From Comamonadaceae bacterium (lineage in GTDB: Bacteria > Pseudomonadota > Gammaproteobacteria > Burkholderiales > Burkholderiaceae_C), in assembly GCA_947457975.1 (NCBI GenBank), contig CANGYC010000066.1:1-10064 (forward strand): a stretch of DNA of 10,064 nt. The letters are read 5' to 3'. The position numbers and the translations under genes are program-made. Positions 1 through 6,135 of this stretch are shown in pieces (positions within the stretch are counted from its first letter, which is position 1; each line of letters begins with the position of its first letter). The notes under the pieces were generated by a model that did no database searches, was not told where the DNA came from, and saw nothing but the letters and a program-made list of their open reading frames with translations.

Positions 1-266
1 CTCGGGTGGCGAAAAGCAGCGTGTGGCCATTGCCCGCACGTTGCTGAAGAACCCGCCGGTGCTGGTGTTTGACGAAGCCACCTCGGCCTTGGACTCGGCC
101 AACGAGCGGGCCATCCAAGCCGAACTCGCCAGCGCTGCGCAGCTCGGCCTGAATGGCCCGCTCGTTGGCCGAGTCCAGGGCCGAGGTGGCTTCGTCAAAC
201 ACCAGCACCGGCGGGTTCTTCAGCAGCGTGCGGGCAATGGCCACGCGCTGCTTCTCGCCACCCGAG
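1..266. repeat. Large imperfect inverted repeat (133-bp arms, no spacer)
   Basis: Bases 1-133 pair with the reverse complement of 134-266, centred between 133 and 134 in the 8-bp perfect palindrome CAGCGCTG (130-137). By hand I count 10 mismatched pairs out of 133 (left-arm positions 13, 22, 41, 89, 115, 118, 124, 127, 128, 129), about 92% identity. Both arms encode the same part of an ABC-transporter ATPase domain, from the signature motif through Walker B and the D-loop. Eight of the ten differences are synonymous; the two at 128-129 change Ala to Arg beside the junction. The repeat reaches base 1, so its true left extent is unknown. It is either a real tail-to-tail duplication or a chimeric join of two strain variants. 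The palindrome itself is certain; its origin is not. Confidence 0.95.
2..142 (+). pseudogene. ABC exporter ATPase fragment (ATM1-type), rightward copy
   Basis: Reading from base 2, this arm encodes [12 protein letters not shown], then the Walker B segment [12 protein letters not shown] (Asp-Glu at bases 71-76), then [15 protein letters not shown] ending near base 142. That is the signature, Walker B and D-loop region of an ATM1/ABCB7-type exporter. Past base 142 the frame reads LGLNGPLVG and onward, which is the antisense of the other copy and matches no ABC domain. The H-loop (AHRLST in this family) is therefore missing. The upstream part of the gene lies beyond the left edge. Compared with the leftward copy it uses TTG, GAA, CAA and CGT where the other uses CTG, GAG, CAG and CGC, so it is a diverged homologue. 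It is a broken gene end in this sequence as given. Confidence 0.75.
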
Positions 267-1786
267 AGCTTCAAGCCCCGCTCGCCGACCATGGTGTCGT
301 AGCCCTTGGGGGTGGAGACGATGAAGTCGTGGATGCGGGCCGCGCGTGCGGCCTCCTCCACCTCGGCGCGGCTGGCGCCCGGGCGGCCGTAAGCGATGTT
401 GTATTCCACGGTGTCATTGAAGAGCACGGTGTCCTGCGGCACGATGCCGATGGCCTGGCGCACACTGGCCTGCGTGACTTGGCGGATGTCCTGGCCGGCG
501 ATCAGGATGCGGCCGCCTTGTCCTTGGCTGCTCACGTCGTAGAAACGGTAGAGCAGCCGCGCCAGAGTGGACTTGCCCGCCCCCGAGGAGCCGACCACGG
601 CCACCGTCTTGCCGGCGGGAATGTGAAAGCTCACGCCCTGCAGGATGGGGCGGTCCGGCCCGTAGCCGAAGGCCACGTCCTCAAAGCGCACATCAACCTG
701 ACCGCTGGGCAGACGCAGGGCGGCTGCGGATGGCGCATCAGCCACCTCACGCTCCTCCTCAATGAGGCGGAACATCTTGTCCAGGTCCGTGAGGCTCTGC
801 TTGATCTCGCGGTAAATCACACCCAGGAAGCCCAGCGGAATGTAGAGCTGGATCATGAAGGCGTTGACCATCACCAGGTCGCCCAGGGTCATGCGGCCGT
901 CGATCACGCCGAGCGTGGCGCGCCAGAGCATGGCCACCAGGGCCAGCGCAATGATGAGCTGCTGGCCGGTATTGAGAAGGCTGAGCGTGGCCTGGCTCTT
1001 GATGGCCGCGCGCCGGTAGCGCTCCAGGCTCTCGTCGTAGCGGCGGGCCTCGAAGGCCTCGTTGTTGAAGTACTTGACCGTCTCGTAGTTCAGCAGCGAA
1101 TCAATGGCCCGGCTGTGGGCCGACGAGTCGAGCTCGTTCATCTGCCGCCGGTACTTGGTGCGCCACTCGGTCACCGTGACGGTAAAAGAAATGTAGAACA
1201 CCAGCGCCACGATGGTGATGAGCGCAAACCAGATGTCGTACTTCACCGCCAGCAGCGTGAGTACCAGCGTCACCTCAATCAAGGTGGGCACGATGCTGTA
1301 GAGCGAGTACGAGATGAGCGAATGCACGGCCCGGGTGCCGCGCTCGATGTCGCGCGTCATGCCGCCGGTCTGGCGGTCCAGGTGAAAGCGCAGCGACAGC
1401 GCATGCAGGTGGTTGAACACCTCCAGCGAGATGCGCCGGGCCGCGCCTTCCGTGGCCTTGGAAAACACCAGCTCGCGCAGCTCGGTAAAGAGCGAGGTCG
1501 ACAGCCGCAGCAGGCCATAGGCCAGCAACAGGCCCATAGGCACCACCAGGAAGGCGGCCGCCTCCCGGGTCTGGGGGTTCATGGCGTCCACCAGGTCCTT
1601 GAGCAGCAGCGGCACGCCCACATTGGCCAGCTTGGCGCCCACCATGAAGGCCAGCGCCGCCATCACGCGCCATTTGTATTCCCACAGGTAGGGGAACAGG
1701 CGCCTGAGCGTCTGCCAGTCCGAGCGAGGATGCGCCGGCCTGTCGGCAGAGGCAGGCGGGGTCTGGGGGTCGGCTCTGTAACGCAT
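131..1786 (-). CDS. ATM1-type ABC exporter (permease fused to ATPase), C-terminus lost
   Basis: Leftward gene with ATG at 1786-1784; about 552 residues can be read with no internal stop. The N-terminal part has the ABC-exporter transmembrane domain, beginning around a hydrophobic helix with [20 protein letters not shown] and including [12 protein letters not shown] near the middle, a segment typical of the ATM1/ABCB7/HMT1 family. The ATPase domain has Walker [10 protein letters not shown] (399-407, Lys405), Q-loop [12 protein letters not shown], signature LSGGE (507-511) and Walker B LVFDE (Asp531, Glu532). Homology stops at about residue 552 (base 131), where the sequence folds into the opposite copy. 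The H-loop and C-terminal helices, roughly 40-60 residues, are absent. Family members are homodimeric inner-membrane exporters of glutathione-linked compounds, tied to Fe-S cluster supply or metal detoxification. No Shine-Dalgarno motif stands out before the ATG. As drawn, the gene cannot encode a complete exporter. Confidence 0.88.
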
Positions 1787-1864
1787 GGGGGACAATCTGA
1801 TGCAGGTTGGGTACCGGACGATTCCGGCCTCCTCGTACACCCGCAGAACCACAGGATTGTGCCC
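1787..1864. promoter_or_regulatory. Divergent intergenic region with a small dyad
   Basis: These 78 bases separate the start codons of the leftward exporter and the rightward thioesterase, so promoters for both probably lie here. I see no convincing -35/-10 pair in either direction. A perfect dyad CCGGA-CGAT-TCCGG sits at 1814-1827, and ACAATC at 1792-1797 is the inverse of GATTGT at 1855-1860. Either could be a binding site or chance. An AGG at 1853-1855 lies nine bases before the thioesterase ATG. Confidence 0.3.
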
Positions 1865-2293
1865 ATGTCAGATGCCTCGCCCTCCCCAGCCGCCGCCCAG
1901 CCCGCCGCCGCCTCGGGCTTGCCCCAGGACCGCGAGCTGGTGATGAAGGTCATCCCCATGCCTGCCGACTGCAATGCCAATGGGGACATCTTCGGCGGCT
2001 GGGTCATGGCGCAGGTCGACCTGGCCGGCTCGGTGCTGCCGGCGCGCTACGTCAAGGGCCGCATGGCCACGGTGGCGGTCAACGAATTCATCTTCAAGCA
2101 GCCGGTTCGGGTGGGTGACATCCTGTCCTTTTTTGCCGGCATCAAACGCATCGGCCGCACCTCCATCACGGTGCAGGTCGAGGTGTTTGCCGAGCGCTAC
2201 AGCGCACAAGGCCAGTACGTCAAAGTCACCGAGGCCAGCCTGACCTACGTGGCCATCGACGAGCAGGGCCGGCCCCGCCCCATTCCCGCCTGA
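1865..2293 (+). CDS. yciA: YciA-type acyl-CoA thioesterase (hotdog fold)
   Basis: This 142-residue protein hydrolyses acyl-CoA to free acid and CoA in the cytoplasm. The start ATG at 1865 is chosen because AGG lies nine bases upstream and an Ala/Pro-rich leader (residues 4-18) then leads into the conserved domain. Family features are [20 protein letters not shown] (32-50 region) followed by Asp52, which lines up with the catalytic Asp of YciA/HI0827 as I recall it. Next come [13 protein letters not shown] and a C-terminal beta strand [11 protein letters not shown]. The length is usual for a single-hotdog YciA, which assembles as a hexamer. An open frame continues upstream antisense to the exporter, but it has no homology there. 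YciA enzymes are broad in chain length, so the substrate is not specified. It may be co-functional with the downstream ligase operon, 129 bases away. Confidence 0.92.
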   Translation: MSDASPSPAAAQPAAASGLPQDRELVMKVIPMPADCNANGDIFGGWVMAQVDLAGSVLPARYVKGRMATVAVNEFIFKQPVRVGDILSFFAGIKRIGRTSITVQVEVFAERYSAQGQYVKVTEASLTYVAIDEQGRPRPIPA

Positions 2294-2422
2294 GGGGCAT
2301 GACCCCAGGGTCGGTATGTCAAGCCGGCCCCGGCAGGGGTGAACCCTCTTCGGACAAGTCCTAGAGACAGGAGCGGGCAGGCGCAGCTATAAACCTGGGT
2401 CTACACAAAAAGGTTATTGCTC
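2294..2422 (+). promoter_or_regulatory. Candidate promoter region of the liv-type operon
   Basis: The region between the thioesterase stop and livH contains TATAAA at 2388-2393 as a possible -10. GAGACA at 2364-2369 (four of six matches to TTGACA) is a possible -35, with an 18-base spacer. Transcription would then start near 2400, about 20 bases before livH. Upstream are short perfect hairpins: GACCC-CA-GGGTC at 2301-2312 and GCCGG-CC-CCGGC at 2323-2334. Neither is followed by a T-run, so they are not convincing terminators, and read-through from the thioesterase gene remains possible. AAAAAGG at 2407-2413 is the likely ribosome binding site of livH. Confidence 0.4.
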
Positions 2423-3298
2423 GTGCAGCTGCTCCAGCTGATCATCAGCGGCATCGCGTTGGGATGCATCTACGGGTTGATCGCCCTGGGGTTCGTGCTC
2501 ATCTATAAAGCCACCGAAACCGTGAGCTTTGCCCAGGGCGAGCTCATGATGCTGGGCGCTTTTGCCGGTCTGGCGGCCATGGCCTGGCTGGGCTTTCCCT
2601 TCTGGCTGGCCGTGCTGTCGGCGATTGCCGCCATGGGCCTGTTTGGCCTGCTGCTCGAACGCGCACTGATCCGCCCCATCCTAGGCCAACCGGCTTTTTC
2701 CATCGTCATGCTCACCATCGGCGTGGGCTACATGGTTCGGGGCCTGATCACCATGGTGCCCGGCCTGGGCACCGACACGCACGTGCTGGCTGTGCCCTAC
2801 AAGGACCAGCTCTGGCAAATCGGCGGCCTGATCCTGCCGCTGGAGCAGCTCATGGTGATGGGATTTACGGCGCTGCTGTGCCTGGGTCTGTATGGCCTGT
2901 TCCGCTACACCCGGCTGGGCATCGCCATGCAGGCGGCCTCGCAGAACCAGCTGGCGGCCTACTACATGGGCATCCCGGTCCAACGCCTCAATGGCCTGGT
3001 GTGGGCCCTGGCCGCCATGGTGGCCGCCATTGCCGGCCTGCTGCTGGCGCCCATCACCTTTGTGCACGCCAACATGGGATTCATCGGTCTGAAGGCCCTT
3101 CCCGCCGCCGTGGTGGGTGGCTTTACCAGCCTGCCGGGCGCCATCGTGGGCGGCATGGTTATCGGTGTGGTGGAGTCCCTCTCGGGCTTTTACCTGCCCG
3201 AGGGTTTCAAGGACATCGCCGCCTACGTGGTGGTGCTGCTGATGCTCATGCTCAAACCCAACGGCCTGTTCGGCGAACGATCGGCTAAAAAAGTATGA
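2423..3298 (+). CDS. livH: LivH-type branched-chain amino acid / HAAT ABC permease
   Basis: Inner-membrane permease of 291 residues that pairs with LivM to form the translocation channel of a LIV-type importer. It is highly hydrophobic throughout, with about eight membrane segments. It shows the N-terminal family hallmark IALGFVLIYKATETVSFAQGE (main part 20-40) and the late cytoplasmic coupling segment GLKALPAAVVGG followed by LPGAIVGGM. The length matches LivH (about 290-310). Start choice: GTG at 2423 lies nine bases after AGG at 2411-2413. A TTG at 2417, two codons earlier, is only three bases from that motif, so I prefer GTG. The stop (3296-3298) overlaps the ATG of a 42-codon reading frame at 3295. 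It is the first gene of the operon. The family transports branched-chain amino acids, amides, urea or aromatic and aliphatic acids; the ligand here is not determinable. Confidence 0.95.
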   Translation: MQLLQLIISGIALGCIYGLIALGFVLIYKATETVSFAQGELMMLGAFAGLAAMAWLGFPFWLAVLSAIAAMGLFGLLLERALIRPILGQPAFSIVMLTIGVGYMVRGLITMVPGLGTDTHVLAVPYKDQLWQIGGLILPLEQLMVMGFTALLCLGLYGLFRYTRLGIAMQAASQNQLAAYYMGIPVQRLNGLVWALAAMVAAIAGLLLAPITFVHANMGFIGLKALPAAVVGGFTSLPGAIVGGMVIGVVESLSGFYLPEGFKDIAAYVVVLLMLMLKPNGLFGERSAKKV

Positions 3299-3423
3299 CG
3301 CGCACCACGAACCTGCTGACCCGCTGCCTGGCCCAGTGCCAACGTGGAACCGGCTCCGCCGGGCCACAGCTGGCGCCCCCCCAGGGGGGAGGCGCCGCAG
3401 GCGCTTCGGGGGGGAGCTCCTGA
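3295..3423 (+). CDS. Possible 42-residue bridging ORF between livH and livM
   Basis: The frame opens with ATG at 3295, overlapping the livH stop in ATGA, and closes with TGA at 3421-3423, sharing its last A with the livM ATG (TGATG). It begins MTRTTNLLTRCLAQCQRGTG and ends in a low-complexity Gly/Ala/Ser/Pro tail, because it runs through a GC-rich palindromic element. I recognise no domain. The composition argues against a functional protein. The double overlap would nevertheless let ribosomes finishing livH be handed on to livM, so its role may be translational coupling only. Chance is a real alternative, given how rare stop codons are in GC-rich DNA. Confidence 0.3.
   Translation: MTRTTNLLTRCLAQCQRGTGSAGPQLAPPQGGGAAGASGGSS
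3372..3417. repeat. GC-rich REP-like palindromic element between livH and livM
   Basis: GGCGCC-CCCCC at 3372-3382 can pair with GGGGGG-A-GGCGCC at 3384-3396 around a single A. A second small hairpin, GCGCC-GCA-GGCGC, lies at 3392-3404, followed by TTCGGGGGGG. Short dispersed palindromes of this style are, as far as I recall, common between genes in Comamonadaceae. The 11-base string GGCGCCCCCCC recurs exactly at 9201-9211. The element's final G-run with GGGGAG (3411-3416) lies just before the livM ATG and would act as its ribosome binding site. Being inside an operon, it may affect mRNA stability or the LivH:LivM ratio. Confidence 0.6.
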
Positions 3424-4499
3424 TGCGCTTTGTCTTCAAAACCAGCTACGAGCAGGACCTGCGCCTGGCGCAGCACGGCGGCCATGTGTTCTGGTACGGC
3501 CTCCTCATGGCCGCGCTGGTGGCGGCGCCCTGGCTGTTCGGCGAGTACCTGCTGGCACAGCTGACCTTCATCCTCATTTACTCGGTGGTGGGCCTGGGCT
3601 TGATGGTGCTGGCCGGCTTTACGGGGCTGTTCTCCATTGGCCATGCGGCCTTCCTGGGCGTGGGGGCCTACACGCAGGCCGTGCTCACGGGCATGGGCTG
3701 GCCCTTCCCGCTGGCCCTGGCCGCCGCCGGCCTGCTCTCGGCCGCGGTGGGCGTGGTGGTGGGCCTGCCGGCGCTGCGGGTCAAAGGCATCTACCTGGGC
3801 ATTGCCACGCTGTCATTTGGCTTCATCGTGGAAGAGGTGTTCGCCCGCTGGGACAGCGTGACCGGCGGCAACAGCGGCAAAACCGTGGGAGCGGTGCAGA
3901 TGTTCGGCTGGACGGCCGACAGTGGCACCTCGTTTTACTTCGTGTGCCTGGCCGTCACGGTGCTGGCCACGCTGGCCTGCATCAACCTGCTGCGCAGCCC
4001 CACCGGCCGCGCCTTCGTGGCCATCCGCGACTCCGAGGTCTCGGCCCAGAGCATGGGCATCCACCTGGCCTATTACAAAACCCTGAGCTTTGCTTTTTCT
4101 GCCGCACTGGCCGGCGTGGGTGGGGCGCTGTATGCGCACCAGATCCGCTTTCTCACGCCCGACCAGTTCAACATCATCCAGTCCATCGACCTCTTGCTCA
4201 TGGTGGTGATCGGGGGCCTGGGCTTTTTGCACGGTGTGTTCCTGGGCGCCCTCTTCCTCATTGGCCTGCCGCAGGCCATCTCCATGGTCAAGGACTTCCT
4301 GCCTGAGGCGGTGGCCTCAGCGCCTGGCCTCAAGGCCGTGGTGTACGGCGCGGTGCTGACCGCCTTTGTGCTCTTCGAGCCCATGGGCCTGTACGGCCGC
4401 TGGCTGAAGATCCGCACCTACCTGCAGCTCTTTCCCTTCTACCGCCAGGGCATGTTCAAGCGGCAGAAATCCTTCCAGAAATCGGACCGCCTCAAATGA
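3423..4499 (+). CDS. livM: LivM-type branched-chain amino acid / HAAT ABC permease
   Basis: Second inner-membrane permease of the importer, 358 residues, partner of LivH. After a polar N-terminus (about 20 residues) it is hydrophobic, with about ten predicted membrane segments. The hallmark FSIGHAAFLGVGAY lies at 70-83. GLPALRVKGIYLGIATLSF and the coupling region with SIDLLLMVVIGGLGFLHG follow. The C-terminus is hydrophilic and basic. I chose ATG 3423 over a GTG at 3336 in the same frame. The extra 29 residues would be Arg/Gly-rich sequence encoded by the palindromic element, and ATG 3423 has GGGGAG upstream and overlaps the preceding TGA. The stop overlaps the livG start by four bases (ATGA), so the two are very likely translationally coupled. 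Confidence 0.95.
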   Translation: MRFVFKTSYEQDLRLAQHGGHVFWYGLLMAALVAAPWLFGEYLLAQLTFILIYSVVGLGLMVLAGFTGLFSIGHAAFLGVGAYTQAVLTGMGWPFPLALAAAGLLSAAVGVVVGLPALRVKGIYLGIATLSFGFIVEEVFARWDSVTGGNSGKTVGAVQMFGWTADSGTSFYFVCLAVTVLATLACINLLRSPTGRAFVAIRDSEVSAQSMGIHLAYYKTLSFAFSAALAGVGGALYAHQIRFLTPDQFNIIQSIDLLLMVVIGGLGFLHGVFLGALFLIGLPQAISMVKDFLPEAVASAPGLKAVVYGAVLTAFVLFEPMGLYGRWLKIRTYLQLFPFYRQGMFKRQKSFQKSDRLK

Positions 4500-5341
4500 G
4501 CACCCCCCTGCTCCAGGCCCAGAACCTGAGCGTGCACTTCGGTGGCGTGCGGGCCGTGCACGAGGTCAGCTTCGAGGTGAACGCCGGCGAGGTGTTCACC
4601 CTGATCGGGCCCAACGGCGCCGGCAAGACGACGGTGTTCAACCTCATCAGCGGCCTGTACACGCCCACCAGCGGCCGCATCACCTTCCAGGGCCCGCAGG
4701 GGCCGGTGGAGCTCACGGGCCGCGCACCGCACCACATGGCCTTGCTGGGCATTGCCCGCACCTTCCAGAACATCGAGCTCTTCGAGCACGCCACGGTGCT
4801 GAGCAACCTGCTGATCGGCCGCCATGTCCACCGCACGAGCGGCCTGTGGCAAGACCTCTTCTTTACCTCCGGCGTGCGCCAGGCTGAGCTGCAGGCGCGC
4901 CAGAAGGTGGAGGAGGTGATCGACTTCCTCAAGTTGCAGCACCACCGCGACAGCCTGGTGGCGGGCCTGCCCTACGGCGTGCGCAAGGTGGTCGAGCTGG
5001 GTCGGGCGCTGTGCATGGGACCTCGCCTCTTGCTACTGGACGAGCCCTCCTCGGGCCTGAATGTGGAGGAAACCGAGGACATGGCCTTCTGGATCCAGGA
5101 CATCCGCGACGAGCTGGGCATCACGGTGCTGATGGTGGAGCACGACATGACCCTGGTCTCGCGCGTGTCCGACCGGGTCATGGCCATGAGCCAGGGCCAG
5201 GTGCTGGCCCTGGGCTCGCCGAGCCAGGTGCAGTCCGACCCCGCCGTGATTGAAGCCTACCTGGGCTCGGTGGACGATGTCGCCTCCCTGCGCAGAACGT
5301 CCCAGAGCGCAGGCGCAACCCAGACGGGAGGGCCGGCATGA
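4496..5341 (+). CDS. livG: LivG-type ABC importer ATPase
   Basis: Cytoplasmic ATPase that powers the LivH/LivM channel as a heterodimer with LivF; 281 residues, slightly longer than the typical 255. It shows Walker A GPNGAGKTT (38-46, Lys44), Q-loop region RTFQNIELFEHATV, Walker B LLLLDEP (Asp182, Glu183) and switch His216 in MVEHDM. The signature position reads GLPYGVRKVVELGRAL (157 on) in place of the LSGGQ or LSYGQ of classical LivG. This form looks like a LivG variant and not damage, since all other catalytic residues are intact. The C-terminal tail after the family LGS segment is a polar Ser/Thr/Gln-rich stretch of about 25 residues. ATGA overlaps join it to livM (4496-4499) and livF (5338-5341). 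Confidence 0.95.
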   Translation: MSTPLLQAQNLSVHFGGVRAVHEVSFEVNAGEVFTLIGPNGAGKTTVFNLISGLYTPTSGRITFQGPQGPVELTGRAPHHMALLGIARTFQNIELFEHATVLSNLLIGRHVHRTSGLWQDLFFTSGVRQAELQARQKVEEVIDFLKLQHHRDSLVAGLPYGVRKVVELGRALCMGPRLLLLDEPSSGLNVEETEDMAFWIQDIRDELGITVLMVEHDMTLVSRVSDRVMAMSQGQVLALGSPSQVQSDPAVIEAYLGSVDDVASLRRTSQSAGATQTGGPA

Positions 5342-6135
5342 GCAGCCAGGACAGCCTGGTGAGCGCCGAGCCCCTGCTCGAGCTGCTCAACGTGGAAAGC
5401 GCCTATGGCCCCATCAAGGCCCTGCGCGGCGTGAGCCTGAAGGTGCGCCGCGGCGAGATCGCCACAGTGCTGGGCTCCAACGGCGCGGGCAAGACCACCA
5501 TCCTCAAGACCATCTCGGGCATACTGGAGCCGCGCAAGGGCTCGGTGAGCTTCAGAGGCCGTGCGATCACGGCCCAAGACCCGGCGACCATCGTGCAACA
5601 GGGCCTGTCGCATGTGCCTGAAGGCCGCGAAGTGTTCCCGCTGCTGTCGGTGCGCGACAACCTGCTCATGGGCGCCTACACGCGCAGCGACCGCGACGGC
5701 GTGGCGCGCGATCTGGAGACGGTGTTCGGCTACTTCCCCATCCTGCGCGAGCGCGCCGGCCAGGACGCTGGCCTGCTCTCGGGCGGACAGCAACAGATGC
5801 TGGCGATCTCGCGTGCCCTCATGGCCTCGCCCGACCTCATCTTGCTGGACGAACCCAGCCTGGGCCTGAGCCCTAAGCTCACCAAGGAAATTTTCGAGAT
5901 CGTGGTGCGCATCAACCGAGAGCACGGCACCACCTTGCTGCTGGTGGAACAGAACGCCAACATGGCACTGAACGCGGCCGACTACGGCTATGTGCTGGAG
6001 AACGGCCGCATCGTGATGGAGGACACCTGCCCGCGCCTGCGCGAGAAGGACGACATCCGCGAGTTCTACCTCGGCATGAAAGACGCCGGCCAGCGGGGCG
6101 AGCGCCGCTGGAAGAAAAAGAAGCACTGGAGATGA
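5338..6135 (+). CDS. livF: LivF-type ABC importer ATPase
   Basis: Second cytoplasmic ATPase of the importer, 265 residues against about 235 for typical LivF. It has Walker A GSNGAGKTT (46-54, Lys52), Q-loop region LSHVPEGREVFPLLSV, signature LSGGQ (147-151) and Walker B LILLDEP (Asp171, Glu172). The usual switch His is Gln205 in LLVEQNANMAL; this His-to-Gln change is characteristic of LivF. The paired LivG has a weak signature but an intact His, so the two sites are probably not equivalent. After the usual end near REFYLG there is a strongly basic tail (ERRWKKKKHWR). As far as I recall, this also occurs in other LivF proteins encoded next to acyl-CoA ligases. The stop overlaps the ligase start in ATGA (6132-6135). 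Confidence 0.95.
   Translation: MSSQDSLVSAEPLLELLNVESAYGPIKALRGVSLKVRRGEIATVLGSNGAGKTTILKTISGILEPRKGSVSFRGRAITAQDPATIVQQGLSHVPEGREVFPLLSVRDNLLMGAYTRSDRDGVARDLETVFGYFPILRERAGQDAGLLSGGQQQMLAISRALMASPDLILLDEPSLGLSPKLTKEIFEIVVRINREHGTTLLLVEQNANMALNAADYGYVLENGRIVMEDTCPRLREKDDIREFYLGMKDAGQRGERRWKKKKHWR

Noticed and set aside
1..266. Insertion sequence terminal inverted repeat or attachment site
   Set aside because: The palindrome is coding sequence of an ABC exporter in both arms. There is no transposase, no target duplication and no spacer between arms.
1792..1860. ACAATC / GATTGT inverted pair as an operator
   Set aside because: Only six bases per arm with 57 bases between; this is expected by chance and there is no supporting copy elsewhere.
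23..1864. Very long rightward open frame leading into the thioesterase
   Set aside because: Beyond the first about 40 codons it is antisense of the exporter gene, rich in His/Gln/Ala/Arg with no recognisable domain. It stays open because stops are rare in GC-rich antisense DNA. Only the part from ATG 1865 is homologous to a known family.
2294..2334. Terminator after the yciA-like gene
   Set aside because: Short perfect hairpins are present but no T-run follows either one, so intrinsic termination is not supported.
3336..3422. Upstream GTG start for livM
   Set aside because: It would add an Arg/Gly-rich leader encoded by the palindromic element and absent from the LivM family. ATG 3423 has a G-rich ribosome binding site and a stop/start overlap.
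3344..4306. 320-codon rightward frame overlapping livM
   Set aside because: Out-of-frame shadow of livM, rich in Gly/Arg/Pro/His and without membrane segments. The LivM frame carries the family motifs.
5257..6126. 289-codon leftward open frame
   Set aside because: Antisense to livF, which has complete ATPase motifs. No homology or ribosome binding site supports it.
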